Below, piece by piece: positions 1-5,618 of a stretch of 13,490 bases of DNA; position 1 is the stretch's first letter, and every line of letters begins with the position of its first letter. The position numbers were made by a program, and so were the translations under genes. The stretch comes from UBA4644 sp900555855. Its GTDB lineage: Bacteria > Bacillota > Clostridia > Oscillospirales > Butyricicoccaceae. The notes under the pieces were generated by a model. It was given only the letters and a program-made list of their open reading frames with translations. It was not told the DNA's origin and searched no databases. The stretch is taken from the NCBI GenBank assembly GCA_052289195.1, contig DAWAJD010000042.1, forward strand, positions 1-13,490, written 5' to 3'.

Positions 1-2177
1 CCGGCGGCGTGACCATCAGCCACCTGCGCTTCGGCGACAAGCCCATCAAGAGCCCCTACTACATCAACAAGGCCGACTTCGTCGCCTGCCACAACCCCTC
101 TTATGTGGTCAAGGGCTTCAAGATGGTCCAGGATGTGAAGCCCGGCGGCATCTTCATGATCAACTGCCAGTGGACTCCCGAAGAGCTGGATCACCATATG
201 CCCGCGGAATCCAAGCGCTACATCGCCCAGAACAACATTCAGCTCTATACCATCAACGCCATTGACCTGGCCATCGAGATCGGTATGGGCAAGCGCAACA
301 ACACCATCCTGCAGTCTGCCTTCTTCTCTCTGGCCAAGGTCATGCCCGAAGCCGAGGCCATTGAATACATGAAGGCCGCCGCCACCAAGTCCTACCTGAA
401 GAAGGGCCAGGATGTGGTGGATATGAACCACAAGGCCATCGATCTGGGCGCCACCGCCTATAAGAAGATCGAGATCCCCGCTTCCTGGGCGACCGCACAG
501 GATCCCGCCGATACCACCGCTCTGGAAGGCAAGCCCGAGCTGGTCAAGATGGTCAAGACCATCCTGAACCCCGTGGGCAAGATGGATGGCGACAGCCTGC
601 CCGTCTCCGCCTTTATGGATCATGTGGACGGCCAGTTCGAGCTGGGCGCTTCCGCTTATGAGAAGCGCGGCGTTGCCGTCACCGTTCCCAGCTGGGACGC
701 TTCCAAGTGCATCCAGTGCAACCAGTGCTCTTATGTCTGCCCCCACGCTACCATCCGTCCCTACGCTCTGACCGAGGCTGAGGTCGCCGCCGCTCCCGCG
801 GGCCTGAAGACCGCTCCCATCAAGGCTGGCAAGGGCAAGGATGTTTACACCTACGCCATGGGCGTCTCTCCCCTGGATTGCATGGGCTGCGGCGTCTGCG
901 TGGGCGTCTGCCCCGTCAAGGCCATCACCATGGTCCCCCAGGAGCAGGAAGCTGCTCAGGAAAAGGTCTGGGATTATCTGGTGTCCGAGAAGGTCGCCGA
1001 CAAGCCCGACATGCAGGATAACACCGTTAAGGGCAGCCAGTTCAAGCAGCCCTATCTGCAGTTCTCCGGCTCCTGCGCCGGCTGCGCCGAGACCTCTTAT
1101 GCCCGTCTGGTGACCCAGCTGTTCGGCGATCGGATGTATATCTCCAACGCCACCGGCTGCTCCTCCATCTGGGGCGGTCCCGCTGCCACCTCTCCCTTCT
1201 GCACCGACAAGAAGGGCCATGGTCCCGCCTGGATCAATTCCCTGTTCGAGGATAACGCCGAGCATGGCCTGGGCATGGCTGTTGCCGTCAAGTATCGCCG
1301 CAACAACCTGGCCGAGACCGTTAAGAAGCTCATCGCCGTGGATTACTGCGACGCCGATCTGAAGGCTGCCGGCCAGGCCTGGCTGGATGTCATGAACGAC
1401 GGCGAAGCCTCCAAGGCTGCCGCTGCCAAGCTGGTGGAAGAGCTGAACGCCTCCGTCATGGACGGCTGCACCTGCGAGGCCTGCACGCTGGGCCGCGCTG
1501 TTCTGGCCGATAAGGACCTGCTGGTCAAGAAGAGCCAGTGGATCTTCGGCGGCGACGGCTGGGCTTACGATATCGGTTACGGCGGTCTGGACCATGTCCT
1601 GGCTTCCGGTGAGGATGTCAATGTCTTCGTCTTCGATACCGAGGTCTATTCCAACACCGGCGGACAGGCTTCCAAGGCTTCCAACATCGGTCAGGTGGCG
1701 CAGTTTGCCGCTTCCGGTAAGGAAATGAAGAAGAAGTCCCTGTCTGAGATCGCCATGGCCTATGGCTATGTGTATGTGGCTCAGGTCGCTATGGGCGCCA
1801 ACCCCGCTCAGACCATCAAGGCCATCACCGAGGCCGAGGCTTACCATGGTCCCTCTCTGATCATCGGCTATTCTCCCTGCGAGATGCACTCCATCAAGGG
1901 CGGCATGACCAATTGCCAGGCCGAGATGAAGAAGGCCGTCGAGTGCGGCTACTGGAACCTGTTCCGCTTCAATCCCGCTGCCGACAAGAAGTTCACGCTG
2001 GATTCCAAGGCTCCCGCCGGCGGCTATCAGGAGTTCCTGATGAATGAAGCCCGCTACAGCCGTCTGACCCGCGAATTCCCGGAGCGTGCCACCGTCCTGT
2101 TCGCCAAGAACGAGGCCGCTGCCAAGGAGCGCTATGAGCACCTGCTGAAGCTGGTGGATATGTACGACAAGGACTAA
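1..2177 (+). CDS. nifJ: Pyruvate:ferredoxin (flavodoxin) oxidoreductase, C-terminal part
   Basis: The gene is truncated by the window edge: the frame is open from base 3, and the GTG at 9-11 is an internal valine codon. The enzyme oxidatively decarboxylates pyruvate to acetyl-CoA, reducing ferredoxin, and is cytoplasmic in anaerobes. About 724 residues are visible, of roughly 1,175 in the usual single-chain enzyme. In order they hold the end of the gamma-like domain (GGVTISHLRFG), a two-cluster ferredoxin domain with CIQCNQCSYVCP (cysteine codons from 708 to 740) and CMGCGVCVGVCP (879 to 911), then the thiamine diphosphate domain. The latter has the CAGCAE and NATGCSS cysteines of the proximal cluster and GDGWAYDIGYGG followed by NTGGQASK for ThDP/Mg binding. 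All cluster cysteines are present. Codons end strongly in C or G (AAG, ATC, GCC), as in a highly expressed gene. A palindromic terminator follows the stop by about 45 nt. Confidence 0.97.
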   Translation, partial: GGVTISHLRFGDKPIKSPYYINKADFVACHNPSYVVKGFKMVQDVKPGGIFMINCQWTPEELDHHMPAESKRYIAQNNIQLYTINAIDLAIEIGMGKRNNTILQSAFFSLAKVMPEAEAIEYMKAAATKSYLKKGQDVVDMNHKAIDLGATAYKKIEIPASWATAQDPADTTALEGKPELVKMVKTILNPVGKMDGDSLPVSAFMDHVDGQFELGASAYEKRGVAVTVPSWDASKCIQCNQCSYVCPHATIRPYALTEAEVAAAPAGLKTAPIKAGKGKDVYTYAMGVSPLDCMGCGVCVGVCPVKAITMVPQEQEAAQEKVWDYLVSEKVADKPDMQDNTVKGSQFKQPYLQFSGSCAGCAETSYARLVTQLFGDRMYISNATGCSSIWGGPAATSPFCTDKKGHGPAWINSLFEDNAEHGLGMAVAVKYRRNNLAETVKKLIAVDYCDADLKAAGQAWLDVMNDGEASKAAAAKLVEELNASVMDGCTCEACTLGRAVLADKDLLVKKSQWIFGGDGWAYDIGYGGLDHVLASGEDVNVFVFDTEVYSNTGGQASKASNIGQVAQFAASGKEMKKKSLSEIAMAYGYVYVAQVAMGANPAQTIKAITEAEAYHGPSLIIGYSPCEMHSIKGGMTNCQAEMKKAVECGYWNLFRFNPAADKKFTLDSKAPAGGYQEFLMNEARYSRLTREFPERATVLFAKNEAAAKERYEHLLKLVDMYDKD

Positions 2178-2220
2178 GTCCTGCCCCGTACCTCTCCCCT
2201 GCTGAACCCGCATAATATAA

Positions 2221-2250
2221 GGCCCGCCCTCAAGCTTGAGGGCGGGCCTT
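2221..2250. terminator. Bidirectional hairpin between convergent genes
   Basis: A perfect 28-bp palindrome (left arm GGCCCGCCCTCAAG) fills 2221-2248. It lies between the end of nifJ (+) and the end of the ProX-like gene (-). The plus side is followed only by TTCC. The minus side is followed by TTATATTATG, which is more T-rich. It can serve both genes; termination in each direction is inferred from position and stem strength. Confidence 0.8.
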
Positions 2251-2302
2251 CCTGATGAAAAGAGCCCGGCCGAAGCCAGGCTTTGCCTTTTCTGTTCTTC
2301 TG

Positions 2303-2830
2303 TTATTCTTCCCCGTCCGGAATGTCCAGCAGCTGGGGCGTGTGGCCGGTAAAGGGAAAATAGACCTCCATCAGGTCCCGGGTCCGGAGGGCCACGGTGG
2401 CCGTGTTTACGCAGGGATGCACATAGATCTCCTCCAGCGACAGCAGATCCCGATCCATCAGCAGCCGCACCTGATGCTCTGCGTCAAAGACCAGCCCCAG
2501 CGGCGTGATGGCGCCGGGATGGACGCCCAGCAGCGCATAGAGCTTGTCCTCCTCGCCAAAGCTCAGGCGGGAAGCGCCGATGAGCTTGGAGACCACAGAG
2601 GTCTTGAAGCGCTTATCCTCCCGGATCAGCAGCAGATAAAACACAGTCTTCTGCCGGTTGCAGAGAAACAGATTTTTGCAAAAGGCCTGCGATGCACCGG
2701 GCTGGCGCAGCTGCGCTTCCACGGCAGAAAGATCCTCCATGCTGGAAGCGGCAGGGTGCTCCGCCTTGCGGAAGGGGATATTCAGGCGCTGCAGCAGCGC
2801 ATAGATCGCATTGGGGTCGGCCCGCTCCAT
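2303..2830 (-). CDS. ProX/YbaK-family aminoacyl-tRNA deacylase (prolyl-tRNA editing type)
   Basis: A 175-residue protein covering the whole YbaK/ProX fold. This family hydrolyses mischarged tRNAs in trans, typically Ala-tRNA(Pro) or Cys-tRNA(Pro), in the cytoplasm. The family pattern is clear: CKNLFL at residues 51-56 with the conserved lysine K52, then SKLIGASRLSF, LLGVHPGAITPLGL and VHPCVNTATVAL near the C-terminus. Length fits stand-alone ProX/PrdX-like proteins. The ATG at 2828-2830 was chosen because AGGAGG (2839-2844) sits 8 nt upstream; the frame stays open further upstream but runs into the promoter. The gene is monocistronic, with its own sigma-A promoter, and ends at the palindrome shared with nifJ. 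Which mischarged tRNA it edits cannot be told from sequence. No proline reductase genes lie nearby, so the PrdX role is not implied. Confidence 0.88.
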   Translation of the reverse strand: MERADPNAIYALLQRLNIPFRKAEHPAASSMEDLSAVEAQLRQPGASQAFCKNLFLCNRQKTVFYLLLIREDKRFKTSVVSKLIGASRLSFGEEDKLYALLGVHPGAITPLGLVFDAEHQVRLLMDRDLLSLEEIYVHPCVNTATVALRTRDLMEVYFPFTGHTPQLLDIPDGEE

Positions 2831-2866
2831 AAAAAATACCTCCTGAAAAAGAAAACTGACAGACTG

Positions 2867-2895
2867 ATTATAGCAGTCTGCTCCGCCTGTGTCAA
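2867..2895 (-). promoter_or_regulatory. Consensus sigma-A promoter of the ProX-like gene, with inverted repeat at the -10
   Basis: On the minus strand TTGACA (2890-2895) and TATAAT (2867-2872) are separated by exactly 17 bp, both hexamers perfect. The predicted start is near 2860, giving a leader of about 30 nt. A perfect 7-bp inverted repeat, CAGACTG (2860-2866) and CAGTCTG (2874-2880), flanks the -10 box with a 7-bp gap. It could be an operator or chance. Confidence 0.9.
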
Positions 2896-2908
2896 CGCGG
2901 CGGCGGGC

Positions 2909-2918
2909 GCATAGGATA
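2909..2918 (+). promoter_or_regulatory. Possible sigma-K -10 element ahead of the Cys-rich gene
   Basis: GCATAGGATA matches the sigma-K -10 consensus GCATANNNTA completely and lies 46 nt before the ATG of the Cys-rich ORF. No AC-type -35 is seen at the usual distance; the nearest AC is 13 bp away. No good sigma-A promoter is seen on this strand. This is a weak call based on the -10 alone. Confidence 0.3.
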
Positions 2919-2964
2919 GAACAGACGGCCAAAGGCCGGCGCTACAGAAAGGCGGTGTTTTTTC

Positions 2965-3204
2965 ATGTGCTGCTGCCAATACCAAACCAATCCCTGCGGC
3001 TGCTCCGGGTGCTCGAGCTGCTCCGGCTGCTCCGGCTGCGGACAGTGCAGCGGGTCTGTCCAGACCGGCCAGACCTCTTACCTTGTCTATCGCTACCGGT
3101 ATGAGAATGTCCCCATGCAGACCTATTACGGCCCGAGCTATACCACCGAAAATGTTTTGGAAAGCATGGATCGTTCCCTGCAGCGTATCGCTGTCAGATT
3201 CTGA
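2965..3204 (+). CDS. Small cysteine-rich protein of unknown function
   Basis: 79 residues. Ten cysteines occur in the first 28 residues: C2, C3, C4, C11, then C13, 16, 19, 22, 25 and 28 at exact three-residue spacing, in an S/G-rich context (CGCSGCSSCSGCSGCGQC). The rest is a Tyr-rich segment (YLVYRYRYENVPMQTYYGPSY) and a short charged tail; there are no membrane segments or signal peptide. The ATG at 2965 follows AAAGGCGGTG (2948-2957), a one-mismatch Shine-Dalgarno at good distance. The ORF is a stand-alone unit ended by a very strong terminator, which argues that it is real. I do not recognise the family. A metal-binding or disulfide-crosslinked protein, for example a spore coat or crust component, is possible because of the cysteines and tyrosines and the possible sigma-K element upstream. 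That is inference. No radical SAM maturase is nearby to suggest a modified peptide. Confidence 0.7.
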   Translation: MCCCQYQTNPCGCSGCSSCSGCSGCGQCSGSVQTGQTSYLVYRYRYENVPMQTYYGPSYTTENVLESMDRSLQRIAVRF

Positions 3205-3235
3205 CCCTCTGCAGGCTCCCGATCGTCTGTTCAGC

Positions 3236-3259
3236 AAAAAAGGCGGCGTCTGCCGCCTT
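3236..3259 (-). terminator. Hairpin with T tract on the minus strand
   Basis: AAGGCGGC (3240-3247), loop GTCT, GCCGCCTT (3252-3259). Read on the minus strand it is followed by a T run (3241 down to 3236). It would stop minus-strand transcripts that pass the dipeptidase terminator, or may simply be an mRNA 3' hairpin for the plus-strand gene. Confidence 0.45.
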
Positions 3260-3279
3260 ACATCCGCCGCCCTTCTGCC

Positions 3280-3312
3280 GCTCCCCCGGCCGCCGTCCGG
3301 GGGAGCTTTTTT
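3280..3312 (+). terminator. Strong intrinsic terminator of the Cys-rich gene
   Basis: GCTCCCCCGG (3280-3289) pairs perfectly with CCGGGGGAGC (3297-3306) across a 7-nt loop, followed at once by TTTTTT (3307-3312). It is a classic rho-independent terminator on the plus strand. Confidence 0.9.
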
Positions 3313-3325
3313 GCTGCCGCGCAAT

Positions 3326-3361
3326 GCAAAAGCAAAGCGGGCGTCTGGATCAGACGCCCGC
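3326..3361 (-). terminator. Intrinsic terminator of the dipeptidase gene
   Basis: GCGGGCGTCTG (3337-3347) and CAGACGCCCGC (3351-3361) form an 11-bp stem with a 3-nt loop. On the minus strand it is followed by TTTGCTTTTGC. It starts about 20 nt after the dipeptidase stop codon. Confidence 0.75.
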
Positions 3362-3381
3362 CGAAACGCTTTCGCGGTCTT

Positions 3382-4029
3382 TTACCGGATGGGGAAATCA
3401 AAATAGGTGTCGGGATAGGGCTCGGGATTCACGCTGAAATGCCACCATTCGCACTCATAGGGCTCGAAGCCCACGGCCAGCATGGCATCCCGCAGGATGT
3501 GACGGTTTTTCTTCTGCTCCGGCGTGATCTCATCACAGTCGGGCCAGCTGCGGGGATCCATATAGTCAAAGCCGCAGCCCATGTCCAGCTCCTGATGGGT
3601 CTTGGCGTCCACAATGGTCAGGTCCACAGCCTTTGCCCGGGTATGGCCGGACTTTCTGGCGATATAGCCTTCGTCGAACATCCGGGCCTTTTCCAGGTTG
3701 GGATACTGGATGGGCTTCCGCCGCACATCCGCCAGATCCTCGCCCCAGCGGCAGAAATCATCCACTGCCCGCTGCGGACGATAGGCGTCAAAAAACTTCA
3801 TCACATAGCCCTGCTTCCGCAGGATCTCCGCCGCCTTGACGCAGCCCTCTGCCACTTCCTTGGACATGACCACCAGCGGCTGCTCATAGCCGTCTGCCGG
3901 CCGGCCCATAAAATTATCGGTCCCGGCGTATTTCGCGTCGATGATGCAATCCTCAATGAGCTCGTCGATATAAACGAAGCCCTCGGGCAGCTCATGCGCT
4001 TTGGGGACGCAAGCCGTGCTCTGATTCAT
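3382..4029 (-). CDS. D-alanyl-D-alanine dipeptidase, VanX/DdpX-like (peptidase M15D)
   Basis: 215 residues, close to the usual length of VanX (about 202). The family hydrolyses the dipeptide D-Ala-D-Ala with a zinc ion, in the cytoplasm. The complete active site can be read: SGHTRAKAVD supplies zinc ligands H129 and D136, ECEWWH supplies the catalytic E194 and zinc ligand H197, and FDAYRPQRAV carries the substrate-binding R84. There is no signal peptide. The start ATG (4027-4029) has AAAGGA 8 nt upstream, and a sigma-A promoter lies just before it. No vanR, vanS, vanH or ligase gene is in the window, so this is not a recognisable vancomycin-resistance cassette. Stand-alone homologues are commonly thought to recycle D-Ala or salvage peptidoglycan. 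It lies directly downstream of dpaAB on the same strand but has its own promoter. Confidence 0.93.
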   Translation of the reverse strand: MNQSTACVPKAHELPEGFVYIDELIEDCIIDAKYAGTDNFMGRPADGYEQPLVVMSKEVAEGCVKAAEILRKQGYVMKFFDAYRPQRAVDDFCRWGEDLADVRRKPIQYPNLEKARMFDEGYIARKSGHTRAKAVDLTIVDAKTHQELDMGCGFDYMDPRSWPDCDEITPEQKKNRHILRDAMLAVGFEPYECEWWHFSVNPEPYPDTYFDFPIR

Positions 4030-4086
4030 AATAACATTCCTTTCTTTTTGATTCTTTTCCGCGGCTTTTGCCGTTTCTTTACCCCT

Positions 4087-4114
4087 ATTATAGCACGATT
4101 TTTGAGATTGTAAA
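4087..4114 (-). promoter_or_regulatory. Sigma-A promoter of the dipeptidase gene
   Basis: On the minus strand TTTACA (4109-4114) is followed after 16 bp by a perfect TATAAT (4087-4092). The box begins just past the dpaB stop codon (4120-4122), so the dipeptidase can be expressed independently of sporulation. Confidence 0.8.
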
Positions 4115-4119
4115 CCCTC

Positions 4120-4689
4120 TCAGAGGATGATCGGCTGCAGCTGCCGCCCCTCCAGCGCTGCGTCCAGCGCCGCCTCGCACAGACCGAAGTTTGCCGCCAT
4201 GGAGCGGGGCTTTTTCTCCGGATCGTCCTGGCTGAATGGCACGAAATACAGATCCCGCCGGTTGAGCAGACCGCCGATGTTTTTTGCGGCGTTGCTGAGG
4301 GCGTCGTTGGTGGAAAGCGCCAGCACCACCGGCCGGCCGTTGCGCAGCTGGGCCTTGATGGCCATGAGCACGGAGGTGTCTGTGATGCCCAGATTGAGCT
4401 TCGCCAGCGTATTGCCCGTGCAGGGGGCCGCCAGCAATACATCAAAGAGCTTCCCCGGCCCCACCTGCTCCGCTTCCGCGATGGTGCGCATGGGCTTGCG
4501 GCCTGTGATCTGCTCCAGCTCCCGCAGAAGGTCCTCCGCCCGGTAAAAGCGGGTGTCTGTCTCCGCCGCCGCGGGAGAAAGGACCACCGTCACCTCGTTG
4601 CTCCTGGCCAGCTGACGGATCACGGGCAGCACCTGGGAAAAGGTGCAGAAGGAGCCGGTCATGGCCACGCCGATCTTCTGATTTTTCAT
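4120..4689 (-). CDS. dpaB: Dipicolinate synthase subunit B
   Basis: 189 residues, compared with about 200 for B. subtilis SpoVFB. With subunit A it converts a lysine-pathway dihydrodipicolinate intermediate to dipicolinic acid in the mother cell; dipicolinate is then loaded into the spore core with calcium. The protein has the flavoprotein-like fold of the family: KIGVAMTGSFCTFSQVLPVI at the N-terminus, LLAAPCTGNTLAKLNLGITD in the middle and VVLALSTNDALSNAAKNIG near residues 120-140. The ATG (4687-4689) overlaps the dpaA stop as ATGA, and AGGAGG lies 8 nt upstream, inside dpaA. The pair is therefore translationally coupled. The dpaA-dpaB order is the same as in Bacillus spoVF, but without the asd/dapG/dapA genes that follow there. 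Confidence 0.93.
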   Translation of the reverse strand: MKNQKIGVAMTGSFCTFSQVLPVIRQLARSNEVTVVLSPAAAETDTRFYRAEDLLRELEQITGRKPMRTIAEAEQVGPGKLFDVLLAAPCTGNTLAKLNLGITDTSVLMAIKAQLRNGRPVVLALSTNDALSNAAKNIGGLLNRRDLYFVPFSQDDPEKKPRSMAANFGLCEAALDAALEGRQLQPIIL

Positions 4690-5423
4690 GTATGTTCCTC
4701 CTCACAAAGCGAATACACTGCATTACGGATGGCCAGCGCACCGGATACCGGCGTCAGCACGCCGGGCAGCGCCAGCGCCTGGACGGCCTTGATCTCCAGC
4801 GCTCTGGCCCATTCCCAATCCACGCCGCCGGGACGGGAGGCCAGATCCACCACCAGCGCGCCGGGCCGCAGCGCCCGCAGCACCGGCTCCGTCAGCAAAA
4901 GCTCCGGCGCGGTATTAAAAATCACATCATATTCCCCGATCTCTTCCTCCAGCCGCCGGGAAAGAATGGGCCGCAGGCCCTCGCCCTTCAGCTGCCAAAG
5001 CTGCTCCTCCCGGCGCACCGCCACCGCCGTCCGGGCGCCCAGGCCCCGCAGCAGCGCCGCCAGCGGCTTGCCGATATTGCCCCAGCCGATGACCAGCGCA
5101 TCGCTGCCATACAGAGTGCGCAGCCGGTGCTTCATGGCCACCTGCAGGGCGTTTTCTGCCGTGATCTGCCCGTTTTCCCGCTGGAAGGAGGGCAGGCTTC
5201 CATACTCCAGCAATCGAAAGCCTGCGTCCCGGGCAGCCCGGCGCAGCGGCTCGCCGGCCTTGGCCGCGATGAGAATAGCCCCCGGCGGCGGCAGGTTTTC
5301 CTGCCCCCATTTTTCCGGCTCCGGCAGCAGGCGGACCGGATATCCGTCTTCCCGCAGCAGATCACAAAGGATGTTCTGCCGCCGGTCCCCCCGCAGGACC
5401 GCGAAATTCCATGCTTCTTTCAA
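4686..5423 (-). CDS. dpaA: Dipicolinate synthase subunit A
   Basis: 245 residues with a C-terminal Rossmann domain: ALVIGWGNIGKPLAALL has the GxGxxG nucleotide-binding loop at residues 113-118. The family signature VVDLASRPGGVDW is at 192-203. This is the NAD(P)-dependent subunit of dipicolinate synthase. It is about 50 residues shorter than B. subtilis SpoVFA (297), mostly in the N-terminal domain, which begins FAVLRGDRRQ. The start is TTG (5421-5423): no in-frame ATG lies nearby, the family N-terminus begins directly after it, and an AGAGGTGG-type ribosome binding site is 7-8 nt upstream. A sigma-K-like promoter sits 23 bp upstream. The presence of this gene is the best evidence in the window that the organism forms endospores. 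Confidence 0.93.
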   Translation of the reverse strand: MKEAWNFAVLRGDRRQNILCDLLREDGYPVRLLPEPEKWGQENLPPPGAILIAAKAGEPLRRAARDAGFRLLEYGSLPSFQRENGQITAENALQVAMKHRLRTLYGSDALVIGWGNIGKPLAALLRGLGARTAVAVRREEQLWQLKGEGLRPILSRRLEEEIGEYDVIFNTAPELLLTEPVLRALRPGALVVDLASRPGGVDWEWARALEIKAVQALALPGVLTPVSGALAIRNAVYSLCEEEHT

Positions 5424-5445
5424 TCAGTCACCACCTCTTTCGCAG

Positions 5446-5474
5446 CATTCTATGAAAGAACTTGGTGCGCGGTG
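5446..5474 (-). promoter_or_regulatory. Sigma-K-like promoter of dpaAB
   Basis: On the minus strand CACC (5471-5474) and CATAGAATG (5446-5454) are separated by 16 bp. The sigma-K consensus is MACM, about 16 bp, then CATANNNTA; only the last position of the -10 differs. The predicted start lies near 5440, just ahead of the ribosome binding site. Sigma-K control matches what is known for spoVF in B. subtilis. No TATAAT-type promoter is seen at this place. Confidence 0.6.
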
Positions 5475-5540
5475 CAAAAAAGGCTATGCAAACGGCCAAA
5501 ACTATGATAAACTGAGTTGACCCAAACATCTGAAACCATG

Positions 5541-5603
5541 CTTCCGGCTTGCATCCGCAGCGCGCTGCGGCGGAGCCGGAAGTGCAAAAGAGCCGCAGGC
5601 TCT
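5541..5603 (+). other. Folded leader of murC: nested palindrome plus hairpin
   Basis: The 195-bp gap between dpaA and murC holds this. CTTCCGGCT (5541-5549) pairs with AGCCGGAAG (5574-5582). Inside, CCGCAG and CTGCGG (5555-5570) form a second stem around CGCG. A separate hairpin, AGAGCC-GCA-GGCTCT, follows at 5589-5603, ending just before the GGGAAGG ribosome binding site of murC. A weak sigma-A-like promoter, TTGGTG (5462-5467), 17 bp, TATGCA (5485-5490), would put the structure in the murC leader. The function is unknown. On the minus strand the second hairpin is followed by TTTTGC and could insulate dpaA from antisense transcription. Confidence 0.55.
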
Positions 5604-5618
5604 GGGAAGGCATCTATT

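Noticed and set aside
9..11. GTG as a start codon for nifJ
   Set aside because: The frame is open to the window edge and the residues around it (GGVTISHLRFG) are internal conserved sequence of the enzyme, so it is a valine.
2965..3052. Precursor of a radical-SAM modified peptide (SCIFF or ranthipeptide type)
   Set aside because: Cysteines are N-terminal with no separate leader, and no radical SAM enzyme, protease or exporter lies beside it.
3382..4029. Vancomycin resistance gene cluster
   Set aside because: Only a VanX-like enzyme is present. The genes around it are dipicolinate synthase and an unrelated Cys-rich ORF, with no two-component system, dehydrogenase or ligase.
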